A stretch of DNA of 64,000 nucleotides from JABFXX01 sp964419605 (GTDB lineage: Bacteria; Myxococcota_A; Polyangia; Haliangiales; Haliangiaceae), in the NCBI GenBank assembly GCA_964419605.1, contig CAYQQM010000019.1, positions 1-64,000 of the forward strand. Reading direction: 5' to 3'. The position numbers were made by a program, and so were the translations under genes. A model generated the notes under the pieces. That model worked only from the letters and a program-made list of their open reading frames with translations. It was not told the origin of the DNA and made no database searches. The first letter of the stretch is position 1. The number at the start of each line of letters is the position of its first letter. Below are positions 1 to 8,257 of this stretch, piece by piece.

Positions 1-1491
1 CGCAGCGCGAAACGTGCCTTCATTGTAGGGGTACCACCAGGCGTCGCGCCGGAACGACACTCGATCGTAGTTCACGTGGCGAACCTCGCATAGATCCCGC
101 AGGCCGCGGACCGAATGGGTATGGCCCAAGCCACTTTGCTTGATGCCGCCCCACGGCGTTTCTGGACATGCGTACGCGGTTAAGACGTCGTTGACCATCA
201 CGGTGCCGGCAGCAATGCGCTCAGCGAGGCGCCTACCGCGCGATCGATCCTCGGTGAACACGTACGCGAGCAAACCGAAATGGCTGTCGTTGGCCAAGCG
301 CACCGCTGCGTCTTCATCGGCGACCCGCATGATTGGGATGACGGGGCCGAAAATCTCTGTCGTCATGATCTCCATGTCGTGCCGGCACTTGGTGAGGACA
401 GTCGGCTCAAAAAACAGCCCGGGACCCTGCTTGCGTCGCCCTCCAATAGCGACCTCCGCGCCCTGGGCCACCGCGGCGGCAACGAGGCCTTCGACGTGCG
501 CAAGCTGCCGATCCCAGGCCATCGCTCCCACATCGACGCCGTCCTTCGCCGTTGCACTGCCCTGGCGAAGCCGCCCCGCCTGGTCAACGATTTTTGCGAC
601 TAGCGCATCGTGGATCTCATCCACCGCGTATACCCGTTCGACCGACGCACAGACCTGACCCGAATTTGCGAACCCTCCCCACGCAATGGCCAGGGCCGCG
701 CGATCCACATCGGCGTCGGCGCAAACGACCGCCGGCGCTTTGCCGCCCAGCTCCAGCGTGCAAGGAATCAGGCGCTCCCCACACGCGGCGGCCACCTTTC
801 TGCCTGTGGCCACGGACCCCGTGAAGATGCAGTAGTCGATGTGGTTGGCGGCGCCGTCGGGTCCGCCCGCAATTAGCGCGGCGCCCGTCGCGCCGCGTCC
901 CGTGACTACCTGGAATAACTCCGCCGGGAGTTCAGCATCGCGATAAAGCTCCAGCGCCTTACGCGCAATTAGCGGCGCTACCTCCGAAGGCTTTAGCACG
1001 ACGGCGTTGCCGGCGATGAGCGCCATCATCGTTTCGCCGATCGGAATCGAAAACGGGAAGTTCCACGGCGAAATGATGCCGACAACGCCTCGCGGCACAA
1101 CGTGCAGGTAGCTTCCGCGATGCTTCATGAGATGGAGCGAAATCGATTCGGGCGCGAGCATTTCGGGCGCGTGTTTGGCGAAGTACCGCACTAAATCTGC
1201 GACGACGACCACCTCCATCGTCAGCGCTTCGAAGCGCGTCTTCCCGCTCTCTTTCGCCAGGAGCTCCACGACTTCTTCAGCGCGCGCCATCAATACATCC
1301 GCGAATCGCGCGACCCTGCGACATCGCTGTTCAATCGGCATTTGAGCCCATGCCGGCTGTGCCGCCCTGGCGCGAGCCAGCGCGCTGGCAACATCACCCG
1401 GTCCCAGATCGGGAACTCGACCGAGCTCTTCGCCGGTAGAGGGATCGATGCTCGCAATGTACCCGTCCGATGCAACACCCGCAGAGCCCAT
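1..1491 (-). CDS. NAD(P)-dependent aldehyde dehydrogenase, C-terminus cut by window edge
   Basis: Aldehyde dehydrogenase superfamily enzyme that oxidises an aldehyde to the carboxylate with NAD(P)+. I read the frame on the minus strand from ATG at 1491. It stays open for 497 codons to the window edge, so nearly the whole protein is present and only the extreme C-terminus is missing. Visible signatures are the N-terminal substrate-channel stretch SPWNFPFSIP, the general-base region TLELGGKAP and the catalytic cysteine in FANSGQVCAS, followed by the EIFGPV motif of the C-terminal half. The family (succinate-semialdehyde, betaine and other aldehyde dehydrogenases) is clear, but the substrate cannot be read from sequence. 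It lies upstream of no obvious partner; the next gene on the same strand is the globin at 1555-1974, 63 bp away. Confidence 0.9.
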   Translation of the reverse strand, partial: MGSAGVASDGYIASIDPSTGEELGRVPDLGPGDVASALARARAAQPAWAQMPIEQRCRRVARFADVLMARAEEVVELLAKESGKTRFEALTMEVVVVADLVRYFAKHAPEMLAPESISLHLMKHRGSYLHVVPRGVVGIISPWNFPFSIPIGETMMALIAGNAVVLKPSEVAPLIARKALELYRDAELPAELFQVVTGRGATGAALIAGGPDGAANHIDYCIFTGSVATGRKVAAACGERLIPCTLELGGKAPAVVCADADVDRAALAIAWGGFANSGQVCASVERVYAVDEIHDALVAKIVDQAGRLRQGSATAKDGVDVGAMAWDRQLAHVEGLVAAAVAQGAEVAIGGRRKQGPGLFFEPTVLTKCRHDMEIMTTEIFGPVIPIMRVADEDAAVRLANDSHFGLLAYVFTEDRSRGRRLAERIAAGTVMVNDVLTAYACPETPWGGIKQSGLGHTHSVRGLRDLCEVRHVNYDRVSFRRDAWWYPYNEGTFRAA

Positions 1492-1554
1492 TCCCACACT
1501 GTACTCTAGCCCTGCCAAAATTGAACGGTCGGGCTTATTCCGCGCGGCTCCCCG

Positions 1555-1974
1555 CTAGCGCGCTGTTGCCTGGGCCGCGCCCGACAACATCAAGCCCGAA
1601 ATAGCGCCGTATGCTTCTGTCCAAGCCGCTTGCACCGGCGGAGTCCACTGGTCGCCGGCGATCTCCGCCAGCGTCGCCAGAAGACATTCGCCAACCCACG
1701 AGTACATTTCGGTGGTTACACCGTATTCGACGTGCTTGGCTCCCATTCCAGGTAGCGTGTTTTTTAGCCAGGCCACGTCTTCAACGTGTTCGACGACCGC
1801 GATGATAGCGTCCTGAAGCATCTTCTGCTGCTTCTCGGGAGCGTTGCGGCTGAACAGCGGCTGTGCCTGCGGATACCGCGCAAATAGAATCTCGTAAAAG
1901 CGCTTGGTGATCTGCGGCTCGCGCGAAGCGACCAACTCGAGGCTAGAGCGAAGGACCGGGGCATTCAAACTCAT
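1555..1974 (-). CDS. Single-domain bacterial haemoglobin (Vitreoscilla-type globin)
   Basis: A 139-residue single-domain globin, probably binding O2/NO with haem and helping to remove nitric oxide. Landmarks: Tyr27 in RFYEIL (B10 position), Phe41 in PLFSRN (CD1) and the proximal His81 in GAKHVEYGV (F8), with glutamines at 49-54 that can supply E7. The length fits single-domain globins, and there is no reductase domain as in flavohaemoglobin. A good ribosome site (AGGAG, about nine bases upstream) supports the ATG at 1974. It is divergent from an NsrR-like repressor at 2081, and its predicted promoter overlaps an inverted repeat, which suggests NO-induced expression. The family call is firm; the NO role is inferred from context. 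Confidence 0.9.
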   Translation of the reverse strand: MSLNAPVLRSSLELVASREPQITKRFYEILFARYPQAQPLFSRNAPEKQQKMLQDAIIAVVEHVEDVAWLKNTLPGMGAKHVEYGVTTEMYSWVGECLLATLAEIAGDQWTPPVQAAWTEAYGAISGLMLSGAAQATAR

Positions 1975-2006
1975 GGCGTGCGACTCCTAACTGGAAAGGG
2001 GTACGG

Positions 2007-2036
2007 ACCATACCTATTTTGACAATCGGATTGCAA
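2007..2036 (-). promoter_or_regulatory. Predicted sigma70-type promoter of the globin gene
   Basis: On the minus strand, a -35-like TTGCAA (plus positions 2031-2036) and a -10-like TATGGT (2007-2012) are separated by 18 bases. They lie 33 bp and more upstream of the globin ATG. The -35 box falls inside the inverted repeat at 2031-2050. Motif match only. Confidence 0.4.
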
Positions 2037-2050
2037 CCACTAGTTGGCAA
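2031..2050. promoter_or_regulatory. Imperfect inverted repeat, candidate NsrR operator
   Basis: The arms TTGCAAC and GTTGGCAA flank a five-base centre (CACTA); they are complementary apart from one unpaired base. The repeat sits between the divergent globin and nsrR-like genes. It covers the predicted globin -35 box and lies 16 bases downstream of a perfect TTGACA (2019-2024) that could serve the regulator gene. Its position suits a shared, autoregulated operator. It does not closely match the AT-rich NsrR site known from Escherichia coli. Confidence 0.35.
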
Positions 2051-2080
2051 GCGCAGCCTCCCCGGCCATCATGCGGCGCC

Positions 2081-2557
2081 ATGCGCCTGACGCAGTACAC
2101 AGACTTTGGCTTGCGGCTGCTGATGTACCTAGCCGGGCATCCCGACGAAACCGTCACCATAGGAAGAGTCAGTGCGGCTTTCGGCATCAGCGGCAACCAT
2201 CTCGCGGTGATTGCAAAGCGCATGGTCACCGATGGCCTGCTGGTGGCGAAGCGCGGGCGCAACGGCGGGGTCCGACTCGCCCACGAGCCGGCCGCTTTGT
2301 TGCTCGGTAAACTCGTGTTGCAGCTGGAGCACACCGCCAACTTGGTCGAATGTTTCGATCCGCACGGCGACCGCTGCCCGATCACGTCCGGATGTCGGCT
2401 GCGGACGGTCTTGTTTGAAGCGAGGGAAGCGTTTTTCGCCGCACTGGACCGATACACATTGGCCGACGTCGTGCACAACCGCTCCCAGCTGGTGGAGCTC
2501 CTCGGCACATCGACGGGGCAACTTCGCGAGTCGTTGGCGATGCAAAATGCCAGCTGA
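2081..2557 (+). CDS. nsrR: Rrf2-family transcriptional regulator, NsrR-like nitric oxide sensor
   Basis: A 158-residue Rrf2-family repressor. The N-terminus has the typical MRLTQYTDFGLRLLMYLA opening, followed by a winged helix (residues about 25-70, with the wing KRGRNGGVRLA). Three cysteines at 91, 99 and 105 (ECF, RCP, GCR) match the spacing class that ligates the [Fe-S] cluster in NsrR, the nitric oxide sensor. Known NsrR proteins repress NO-detoxification genes until NO destroys the cluster. Here the divergent neighbour is a haemoglobin, the expected target. IscR and RirA are alternatives within Rrf2, but sequence and context favour NsrR. Confidence 0.85.
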   Translation: MRLTQYTDFGLRLLMYLAGHPDETVTIGRVSAAFGISGNHLAVIAKRMVTDGLLVAKRGRNGGVRLAHEPAALLLGKLVLQLEHTANLVECFDPHGDRCPITSGCRLRTVLFEAREAFFAALDRYTLADVVHNRSQLVELLGTSTGQLRESLAMQNAS

Positions 2558-2756
2558 CGGGATTAAGCGTGGCCGTGATCCCTGATCGTCGACGGCATCG
2601 ATCACGTCTACGCGATCGATCACGTTGCCGAGCGCGGCCACGGCCAGGGGAACGCCCACGTTCAGGGGAGCGGCCACGGCCGCCAGACCCGAAAGGGAAA
2701 TGTGATCAATCATGAGACTGGCGGTAACGTGACAACTGACAACGATGCGATCGGCG

Positions 2757-2805
2757 ATGGGTCGGCGGCCCGGGTGGTCACGAACTTGCGGGGGCCTGTA
2801 CTAAG
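2757..2805 (-). repeat. Solo copy of the arm sequence found in the 45 kb hairpin element
   Basis: Positions 2762-2802 are identical over 41 bases to 45206-45246, and the match extends with two mismatches to about 49 bases (2757-2805 versus 45201-45249). It lies 25 bp downstream of the stop codon of the minus-strand gene ending at 2831, in the same orientation relative to that gene as the 45 kb copy. No core or second arm is visible here. The rest of the gap from 2558 holds only short internal repeats (CGATCACGT twice, CGGCCACGGCC twice). Confidence 0.85.
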
Positions 2806-2830
2806 GGCCCTCTGAAGACAAAAGGAAGTA

Positions 2831-4588
2831 CTACGGCTTTTTTCGCGGCGCGGACTGCCCCATCTTGCGCTTGAGGGCTGCCAGTTCGTGATCGAGGTCA
2901 TCGACAGCGGGACGACTCGCACTGCGAGGAGGGCTTGGTTTTCCGGCTGTCGGGTTTGCGCGCTTGAGCCGTTCGAGTTGGTCGTCGATCGACTCGCTCG
3001 AATCGGATCGCTGCGATCCGGCGCTTGCGGTGGAAGCCGGCTTCGAGCCGGCGCGGGCGCCCGCATGCGGCGACACCGGAGGTACTGTAGCTTGTGCGTA
3101 TTCGAGTGCCCGCAGTTCCGACTCGAGCGTGGCGAGTTCGGCAAGTGTAGCGTGCATGCGGGCCCGCTCGGCGTCGGCGAGGCGATCGAACTGCGCCGCC
3201 GATTCGAGTTCTCCCCGCGCGAGCGCCGCTTTGGCTTTTTCAGCAAGCTCTGCAGCCGCTGCGCGCGCGGCGACCATCGTCTTTGTCATGTCGGCCGAGC
3301 GCTGCGCGACTTCCGACCTCAGGCGCTCGAGCTGTGCTCGATCGGGTACGCGCCCGGCGGGCGTACTACCGATACTGCCCGACAGATCCTCAAGCTCACC
3401 CGGGATCGCAGCCACTGCGGCCGCTGCCTGCGCTGCCTCGCTGGCAACTTTTACGCGAGCGTGCGTCTGCGCATGCAACGCAGCGCGGCGCTCGTCGAGC
3501 ATCGCGCGCTTGTCAGCCGCGATCGCTGCCACGATATCGGCGACGCAGTCCGCGCCATCTCCCATGACCTCGGGGGAAAAAGCCCGGCTCGCCGCTTCGA
3601 TCGCGGAGGACAGCATCGCCAGGCTAGGAGCAACAACGACTCGGCCGCGCCGCTCGAGAGCCGCGGTCAACGTTGTACCGCCGTCCAACTGCAGCGCGAC
3701 GAGTTTGCCACCTACGAGCTGGGCGCGTGAAATCGCCTGGGGTCGGGGCCGCGCGACCAGCACGTCGGCAACTCGCCACAGAAGCGGGGCATCGTTGGTC
3801 GTTCCGAACAGCTTCGCAGTAAGGCCGAGGCCCGGCACCTGTCGGCGCAACACGCTGGCGGCATCGACATCATTGCCGGCATCAAACAAAAACGCGACCG
3901 ACGCAGCGGACTCTGTCAGAGATAGCTGAAGGGCGAGTTGGCCGGTCGTTTCTGCCCCCAGGCCCGCGACTTCGATCAGAACCAACGAAGCCTGTGGCCC
4001 GAACTTGAACCGCTCGCGCAACGTTCGTCGCTCCAGTCCACCCGCCTCAAAAAACGCTCGCTCACCGATGGCACCAACCACGAGAATTCGCTCGCCCTCT
4101 ACGCCGCTGTCCGCAAGGGCGACCGCAGCGATGTCGTCGACAGCGAGAAAGCGGTCTGCTGCTGTCAGCGCCCATGCCTCGGCCGGCTCGAGCTCGCCGA
4201 CCACAGCGATGACGGGAGCTGGTTGGGGCACCTGATCGCGCGCGACGGTCAGCGCCAGAGCCGCATGGGGATCAAAGGCGACCGCAGCATCCGGCGGACT
4301 GTGCTCCAATTCGCGCCGCAACTTGCGCTCCGCTCCCTCGCCGAGAATCGCCCGTCGCACGCGGTCGGTTACCCCGCTTCCCCCTCCCCCGGCGCCACCA
4401 ATGTCGATGGCGCGAACGCGCATCCCGGCGGCCTCGATCGCCGCCAACACAGGCACCACGGCCGAAGATGGCGCGCCCGCACTCGTAACAACAAGGACGC
4501 TGGTCGGAGGCACACCCACTACCGCATAGGATAAGAGATTCGCGAAACCGTGGCAAAGCTCGGGCAGCGCAAGGCTTCCGTTTTCCAC
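2831..4588 (-). CDS. GT-B-like (MurG/GT28-type) domain fused to PspA-like coiled coil, function unknown
   Basis: About 585 residues from GTG at 4588, chosen because GGAG precedes it by eight bases; a longer frame to 4735 would run into the divergent TerC gene. Residues about 20-350 look like a two-Rossmann GT-B fold of the MGDG-synthase/MurG kind: an N-terminal strand (SVLVVTSAG), a middle stretch (FGPQASLVLIEVAGL), and a DVLVARPRPQAIS segment where such enzymes bind the nucleotide. Residues about 390-500 are a long Ala/Glu/Arg-rich helical region resembling PspA/IM30. The last 80 residues are low-complexity and basic, ending RKKP. The conserved catalytic features of GT28 are weak, so it may be a non-enzymatic relative. 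It is divergent from TerC with 60 bp between starts. Confidence 0.55.
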   Translation of the reverse strand: MENGSLALPELCHGFANLLSYAVVGVPPTSVLVVTSAGAPSSAVVPVLAAIEAAGMRVRAIDIGGAGGGGSGVTDRVRRAILGEGAERKLRRELEHSPPDAAVAFDPHAALALTVARDQVPQPAPVIAVVGELEPAEAWALTAADRFLAVDDIAAVALADSGVEGERILVVGAIGERAFFEAGGLERRTLRERFKFGPQASLVLIEVAGLGAETTGQLALQLSLTESAASVAFLFDAGNDVDAASVLRRQVPGLGLTAKLFGTTNDAPLLWRVADVLVARPRPQAISRAQLVGGKLVALQLDGGTTLTAALERRGRVVVAPSLAMLSSAIEAASRAFSPEVMGDGADCVADIVAAIAADKRAMLDERRAALHAQTHARVKVASEAAQAAAAVAAIPGELEDLSGSIGSTPAGRVPDRAQLERLRSEVAQRSADMTKTMVAARAAAAELAEKAKAALARGELESAAQFDRLADAERARMHATLAELATLESELRALEYAQATVPPVSPHAGARAGSKPASTASAGSQRSDSSESIDDQLERLKRANPTAGKPSPPRSASRPAVDDLDHELAALKRKMGQSAPRKKP

Positions 4589-4648
4589 ACGCAAGTCTCC
4601 ACCAAAGCTTGCGGGACGGCGGTGTGCTAGGCATGGTGCGGTACCCAA

Positions 4649-5614
4649 GTGATGCTGTGGTTCTGGATCGGATTTTTCGCACTCGTGGCGCTGCTGCTCA
4701 CGCTCGATCTGGGAGTCGTGCATCGGCGTGCCCAAGTCATGACGATCCGCACTGCAGCCGGATGGACAGCCGGCTGGGTGTCGCTAGGTCTGGCGTTTTC
4801 CGGAATCGTGTATCTCATTTACGAGGCGAAGCCGGCGGGGCTTGATGCGGGAACCACCACCGGCGTCGACGCCGCAATCACCTACTTGTCGGCGTTCCTC
4901 CTGGAACAAGCATTATCGGTCGACAACATTTTTGTTATCTCGCTTTTGTTCACGAGTTTCCGCATTCCGGAGCAGTACCAACATCGCGTCCTGTTTTGGG
5001 GAATCCTTGGGGCGATTGTTTTTCGCGTGGTCATGCTCGGCGGCGGCGCATTTCTCGCGGCCAAGTTTTCGTGGGTGTTTTATGTTTTCGGCGCCTACCT
5101 CGCTTGGCAAGGTATCAAGCTACTCCGCGACCACGACCAGGACGACGTCGACAATAGCGTAGCCGTACGGTTCCTGCGCAGGTTCGTCCGCATCGTCGAG
5201 GGCGACTTTGGCGGAAAGTTTCTCGTAACCGTCGATGGCCGCCGAGCACTGACCACCGTGGCGGTCTGTTTGGTCGTTATCGAGTTGACCGACGTCGTGT
5301 TTGCGCTCGACTCCATTCCAGCCGTGCTGTCGGTGAGCCAGGACACCTTCATTATCATTACGTCCAATATCTTTGCGATTCTCGGGCTGCGGTCGCTCTA
5401 CTTCGTGCTTGCGGGTGCGATGGCCAAGTTTCGCTATCTGAAGATTGCACTCGCCCTGCTCCTCATTGGGATCGGCGCCAAAATGATTGCCCACAATCAT
5501 TTCCACGTCGGACACGGGATTTCGCTCGGAGTGATCGCAGGAACGATTGCGCTCGGCGTAATCGCGTCGCTGCTATCGCCTACCTCACAACCACAAGGAC
5601 CTCGGTCTCCATAG
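4649..5614 (+). CDS. TerC family integral membrane protein
   Basis: A 321-residue TerC-family membrane protein (Alx/TerC type), probably involved in metal (Mn) export or tellurium resistance. About nine hydrophobic segments are visible. The family hallmarks are LEQALSVDNIFVISLLF (first acidic motif, about residue 88) and ELTDVVFALDSIPAVL in the second half, both carrying the conserved aspartates. The start is GTG at 4649 or the adjacent ATG at 4652. Its 3' end overlaps the convergent gene ending at 5580 by 35 bp. The family is certain; the ion is not determinable here. Confidence 0.92.
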   Translation: MMLWFWIGFFALVALLLTLDLGVVHRRAQVMTIRTAAGWTAGWVSLGLAFSGIVYLIYEAKPAGLDAGTTTGVDAAITYLSAFLLEQALSVDNIFVISLLFTSFRIPEQYQHRVLFWGILGAIVFRVVMLGGGAFLAAKFSWVFYVFGAYLAWQGIKLLRDHDQDDVDNSVAVRFLRRFVRIVEGDFGGKFLVTVDGRRALTTVAVCLVVIELTDVVFALDSIPAVLSVSQDTFIIITSNIFAILGLRSLYFVLAGAMAKFRYLKIALALLLIGIGAKMIAHNHFHVGHGISLGVIAGTIALGVIASLLSPTSQPQGPRSP

Positions 5615-6542
5615 TCGACTCCGCCCATCGCCGCTTGTAGTCCATCTCGGTGCCAAGATCGTAACGATTGATCCCCTCCTCGCACAGCTCGAGGATCTGG
5701 TGGTACTGAAGCAGAGTTCCGATCTGCAGCGCAGCTAAACCGTCGTCGTACGAAAACTGTAGACCTCGGTAGGTATCGGCTGCCGCAGCGCCTAGAACAT
5801 AGCCCACATCGCGTTCGCGGTAGCGAGCAAACAGCGTCCGCTGTTGACCGAGCCGGCACAAGCGGGGAAGCATCGCAGCGTAGAACGCCCGCATCGGACC
5901 AGAGGCAATCCCGACTCCGTCGCGAGCCTTCCAACTCGTGGCCTCCGCGCGTTGGATCCGCTCGTACAGCTCCGCGGCATCGACTTCTGCAGCGCGTACC
6001 CGCTCAAACGTAAGACCGTGAGAGGCAGCCCCGCGCAAGGCTTTGCGTAGCGCCTTGCGAAAGCCATGCGACCGCCGCGACAAGAACCCATCGATGCCGC
6101 CATCGAGCCTTGCGATATGGCGCACCGCCGATTGGGCATTGCGACGCTCCCATCGCCGAGGTAACGCGGCATCGAGGGCGCGTCGATGCGGGCCGTTTGC
6201 GGTCACCCCCGACACGATCGCAAGCCGCCAGTCGCGCCGGGTCGCCAGCAGTGAAATCACATCGTCCACCAGCGCTTCGACCTGGATGCCGATCAGCGGC
6301 GAAGCCAGTCCCCACGACATCTCAATCGGCTCCACGTAGGAAAATCCAGCCGAATGGGTCGCCAGTCGCGCCGCAAAATAGCCGTGAGCACTGCGAAATG
6401 AAAATGCAGTGCGGCGCGGCATCAGCGCTGCATCCGCAGCGAGCACCCAGGCCGACGAACTGCAGAAATGGTCGATGTCGGGAGTCCGAAACACCTCGCG
6501 ATCAAATGCGTCCGCCTCCTTGGCGAGGTCGACAGGCTGCAC
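5580..6542 (-). CDS. GNAT-like acetyltransferase (Acetyltransf_6/CelD type)
   Basis: A 320-residue protein resembling the two-domain GNAT proteins annotated as Acetyltransf_6 or CelD/BcsL-like, often tied to cell-envelope or polysaccharide work. The second half holds the recognisable part: a helix region (GFRKALRKALRG), then RYRERDVGYVLGAAAADTYRGLQFSYDDG and a closing LCEEGINRYDLGTEMDYKRRW segment typical of this family. No membrane segments are seen. Its gene is convergent with TerC, overlapping it by 35 bp. The hairpin repeat element 6634-6784 lies 91 bp upstream of its start. The substrate is unknown. Confidence 0.65.
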   Translation of the reverse strand: MQPVDLAKEADAFDREVFRTPDIDHFCSSSAWVLAADAALMPRRTAFSFRSAHGYFAARLATHSAGFSYVEPIEMSWGLASPLIGIQVEALVDDVISLLATRRDWRLAIVSGVTANGPHRRALDAALPRRWERRNAQSAVRHIARLDGGIDGFLSRRSHGFRKALRKALRGAASHGLTFERVRAAEVDAAELYERIQRAEATSWKARDGVGIASGPMRAFYAAMLPRLCRLGQQRTLFARYRERDVGYVLGAAAADTYRGLQFSYDDGLAALQIGTLLQYHQILELCEEGINRYDLGTEMDYKRRWAESTMETEVLVVVR

Positions 6543-6633
6543 GTCAGATCCCTACCTCATCGTTCCGCGACCGACATGAAGTACCATTGAACTCGCGAGC
6601 CCCCTTTCCCACGGCGTACATCAGTTGGACTAC

Positions 6634-6784
6634 CATAGCGCAAGGTCATTTGCGGTGAGGCGAGGCGGCGAGGAGCGAGGAGCGGAGTGTACAAACAGTA
6701 CTCGAGCACCGGAGCGACGACCCTGGGAAGTCCCTGACGAGGGACGAAGCCAACGAAGCATCACCGCAAATGAACTGCGCTATG
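6634..6784 (-). repeat. Intergenic hairpin repeat element with locus-specific arms
   Basis: A 151-bp element with near-perfect terminal inverted repeats of about 27 bases. The left arm begins CATAGCGCA (6634) and continues to TTTGCGGTGA; the reverse complement of the right end (to 6784) reads the same apart from the bases after CATAGCGCA and one later mismatch. Between the arms is a core with purine-rich GGCGAGGAGCGAGGAGCG, a small GTAC/GTAC hairpin, and a 19-base string GGAAGTCCCTGACGAGGGA that is identical in the element at 45056-45249. The right arm begins directly at the stop codon (TGA) of the DUF1244 gene. No open reading frame of substance lies inside. Confidence 0.85.
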
Positions 6785-7045
6785 TCACTTCTGAAAGGCC
6801 TGCTTCCATTCGTCGTACGGCATTCCGTAAATGAGCTCGCGGGCTTCCGGGTCGGAGAGTTCGACACCGCGCTCCACTGCAGCGGCGCGGTACCACTTGG
6901 CCAAGCAGTTGCGACAAAACCCGGCGAGGTTCATGACGTCGAGATTCTGGACGTCGGTGCGCTGTCTAAAGTGCTCGACGAGACGGCGAAAAGCGGCTGC
7001 TTCGATCTCGGTTCGAGTCGGTTCGGGAATCGACGTACCCATCAC
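6785..7045 (-). CDS. DUF1244 family protein
   Basis: An 86-residue member of the DUF1244 family, small helical proteins widespread in proteobacteria with no settled function. The family core is clear: FRRLVEHFRQRTDVQNLD, then MNLAGFCRNCLAKWY with two conserved cysteines, then YGMPYDEWK at the end. The start is GTG at 7045 or the following ATG at 7042, with AGGATGG just upstream. The TGA stop touches the right arm of the repeat element at 6634-6784. It is divergent from TraB. Confidence 0.88.
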   Translation of the reverse strand: MMGTSIPEPTRTEIEAAAFRRLVEHFRQRTDVQNLDVMNLAGFCRNCLAKWYRAAAVERGVELSDPEARELIYGMPYDEWKQAFQK

Positions 7046-7074
7046 CCATCCTTAGCATGTGGTATGAGGCAGTC

Positions 7075-8253
7075 ATGGACTTGCCGCCATCTGTCACGAC
7101 ACTGTCGCACGGAACCACCACGTTCTACGTGGTGGGAACGGCGCATGTGTCGCAGCGGTCGGTCGATGACGTACGAACCGTGATCGAGGCTGTAAACCCC
7201 GAGGTCGTTTGCGTCGAGCTATGCAAAACCCGCTATGAAGCGCTGACCAAGGACAGCGCGTTTCGCGACCTCGACGTTTTCAAAGTGGTCCGCGAAGGAA
7301 AAACGCTTTACCTCCTCGGGCACCTGGCGCTCACGAGCTACCAGCGCCGGATCGGCGCCAGCCTTGGAGTTCGACCCGGAGCTGAGCTGGTCACCGCCAC
7401 CAAAACGGCGGAAAACCGCAGCATCCCGGTCGAGCTCATCGATCGCGACATCAACATTACCCTGAAACGCACCTGGCGAAATATTGGGCTGTGGAGCCGG
7501 CTCTCGCTACTTTGGTCCCTCCTCGCCAGCCCGAGCGACGACGATGCAGGCGACATGCAGGTTACGGCCGACGCGATCGAAACCCTCAAGGAGCCCAAAG
7601 CCCTATCCGAAATGCTCGCGGAACTCGGCAAAAAACTGCCGCAAATCAAGGGACCTCTCGTCGATGAGCGCGACCAGTATCTCGCAAGCCGAATGCTCGA
7701 AGCCGGCGCCAACAAGCGCACGGTGGTCGCCGTCGTTGGCGCGGCACATGTTCCCGGGATGGCCGCACAACTCGACCGGGAGATCGACCGCGCCGCCCTC
7801 GACGCGCTCCCCCCGCCCGCACTGTGGTGGAAGATCGCCAAGTGGGCAATCCCGTTAGTGTTTTTGGCTATACTAGTGTGGTTTTCCCAGGTGAGAAGCG
7901 GCGCCGACTTTGCCAAAACCATGGCAGCGTGGATCATCCCAACCTCGGTCGGGGCCGGGCTGTTTACAGCGGTCGCCGGCGGCTCCCCGTTTTCGATCGC
8001 CGCAGCCATGCTCGCGGCCCCCATCGCTCGCGTCTATCCGTTGATTCGAACCGGGATCGTCGTGGGTGTTGTCGAAGCGTGGCGGCGAAAGCCATCCGTC
8101 GCGGATTGCGAGCGCTTGCCCGAAGATACGCAAACGCTGCGCGGCTTTTGGACCAATCCGGTAACGCGAATCCTAATCATCGCATCGCTGGCCGGATTGG
8201 GCGCGCTCCTGGGCTTCTTGTTCGGAGTCGGCTGGATCGCGTCGCAGATTTGA
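7075..8253 (+). CDS. TraB/GumN-like family membrane protein (pheromone shutdown type)
   Basis: A TraB-domain protein of 392 residues. I chose ATG at 7075 because GAGG precedes it by six bases; an ATG at 7057 is in frame but lacks such a site. The N-terminal half has the TraB signatures GTAHVS (about residue 22) and, near residue 220, VVGAAHVPGM, both with the histidines typical of this putative metal-dependent hydrolase fold. The C-terminal third has several hydrophobic helices (WAIPLVFLAILVWF; AGLFTAV; a final GLGALLGFLFGVGWI). Enterococcal TraB shuts down pheromone activity, but most bacterial homologues have no assigned role. A stack of hairpins follows the stop codon. Confidence 0.88.
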   Translation: MDLPPSVTTLSHGTTTFYVVGTAHVSQRSVDDVRTVIEAVNPEVVCVELCKTRYEALTKDSAFRDLDVFKVVREGKTLYLLGHLALTSYQRRIGASLGVRPGAELVTATKTAENRSIPVELIDRDINITLKRTWRNIGLWSRLSLLWSLLASPSDDDAGDMQVTADAIETLKEPKALSEMLAELGKKLPQIKGPLVDERDQYLASRMLEAGANKRTVVAVVGAAHVPGMAAQLDREIDRAALDALPPPALWWKIAKWAIPLVFLAILVWFSQVRSGADFAKTMAAWIIPTSVGAGLFTAVAGGSPFSIAAAMLAAPIARVYPLIRTGIVVGVVEAWRRKPSVADCERLPEDTQTLRGFWTNPVTRILIIASLAGLGALLGFLFGVGWIASQI

Positions 8254-8257
8254 CTAC

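Noticed and set aside
2129..2713. Minus-strand frame of 194 codons over the nsrR-like gene
   Set aside because: It is antisense to a well-supported Rrf2 gene; only its first 50 residues are outside it and they show no family.
6634..6784. Ordinary insertion sequence or MITE with conserved ends
   Set aside because: Ends are not shared with the 45 kb element, and there is no transposase or visible target duplication.
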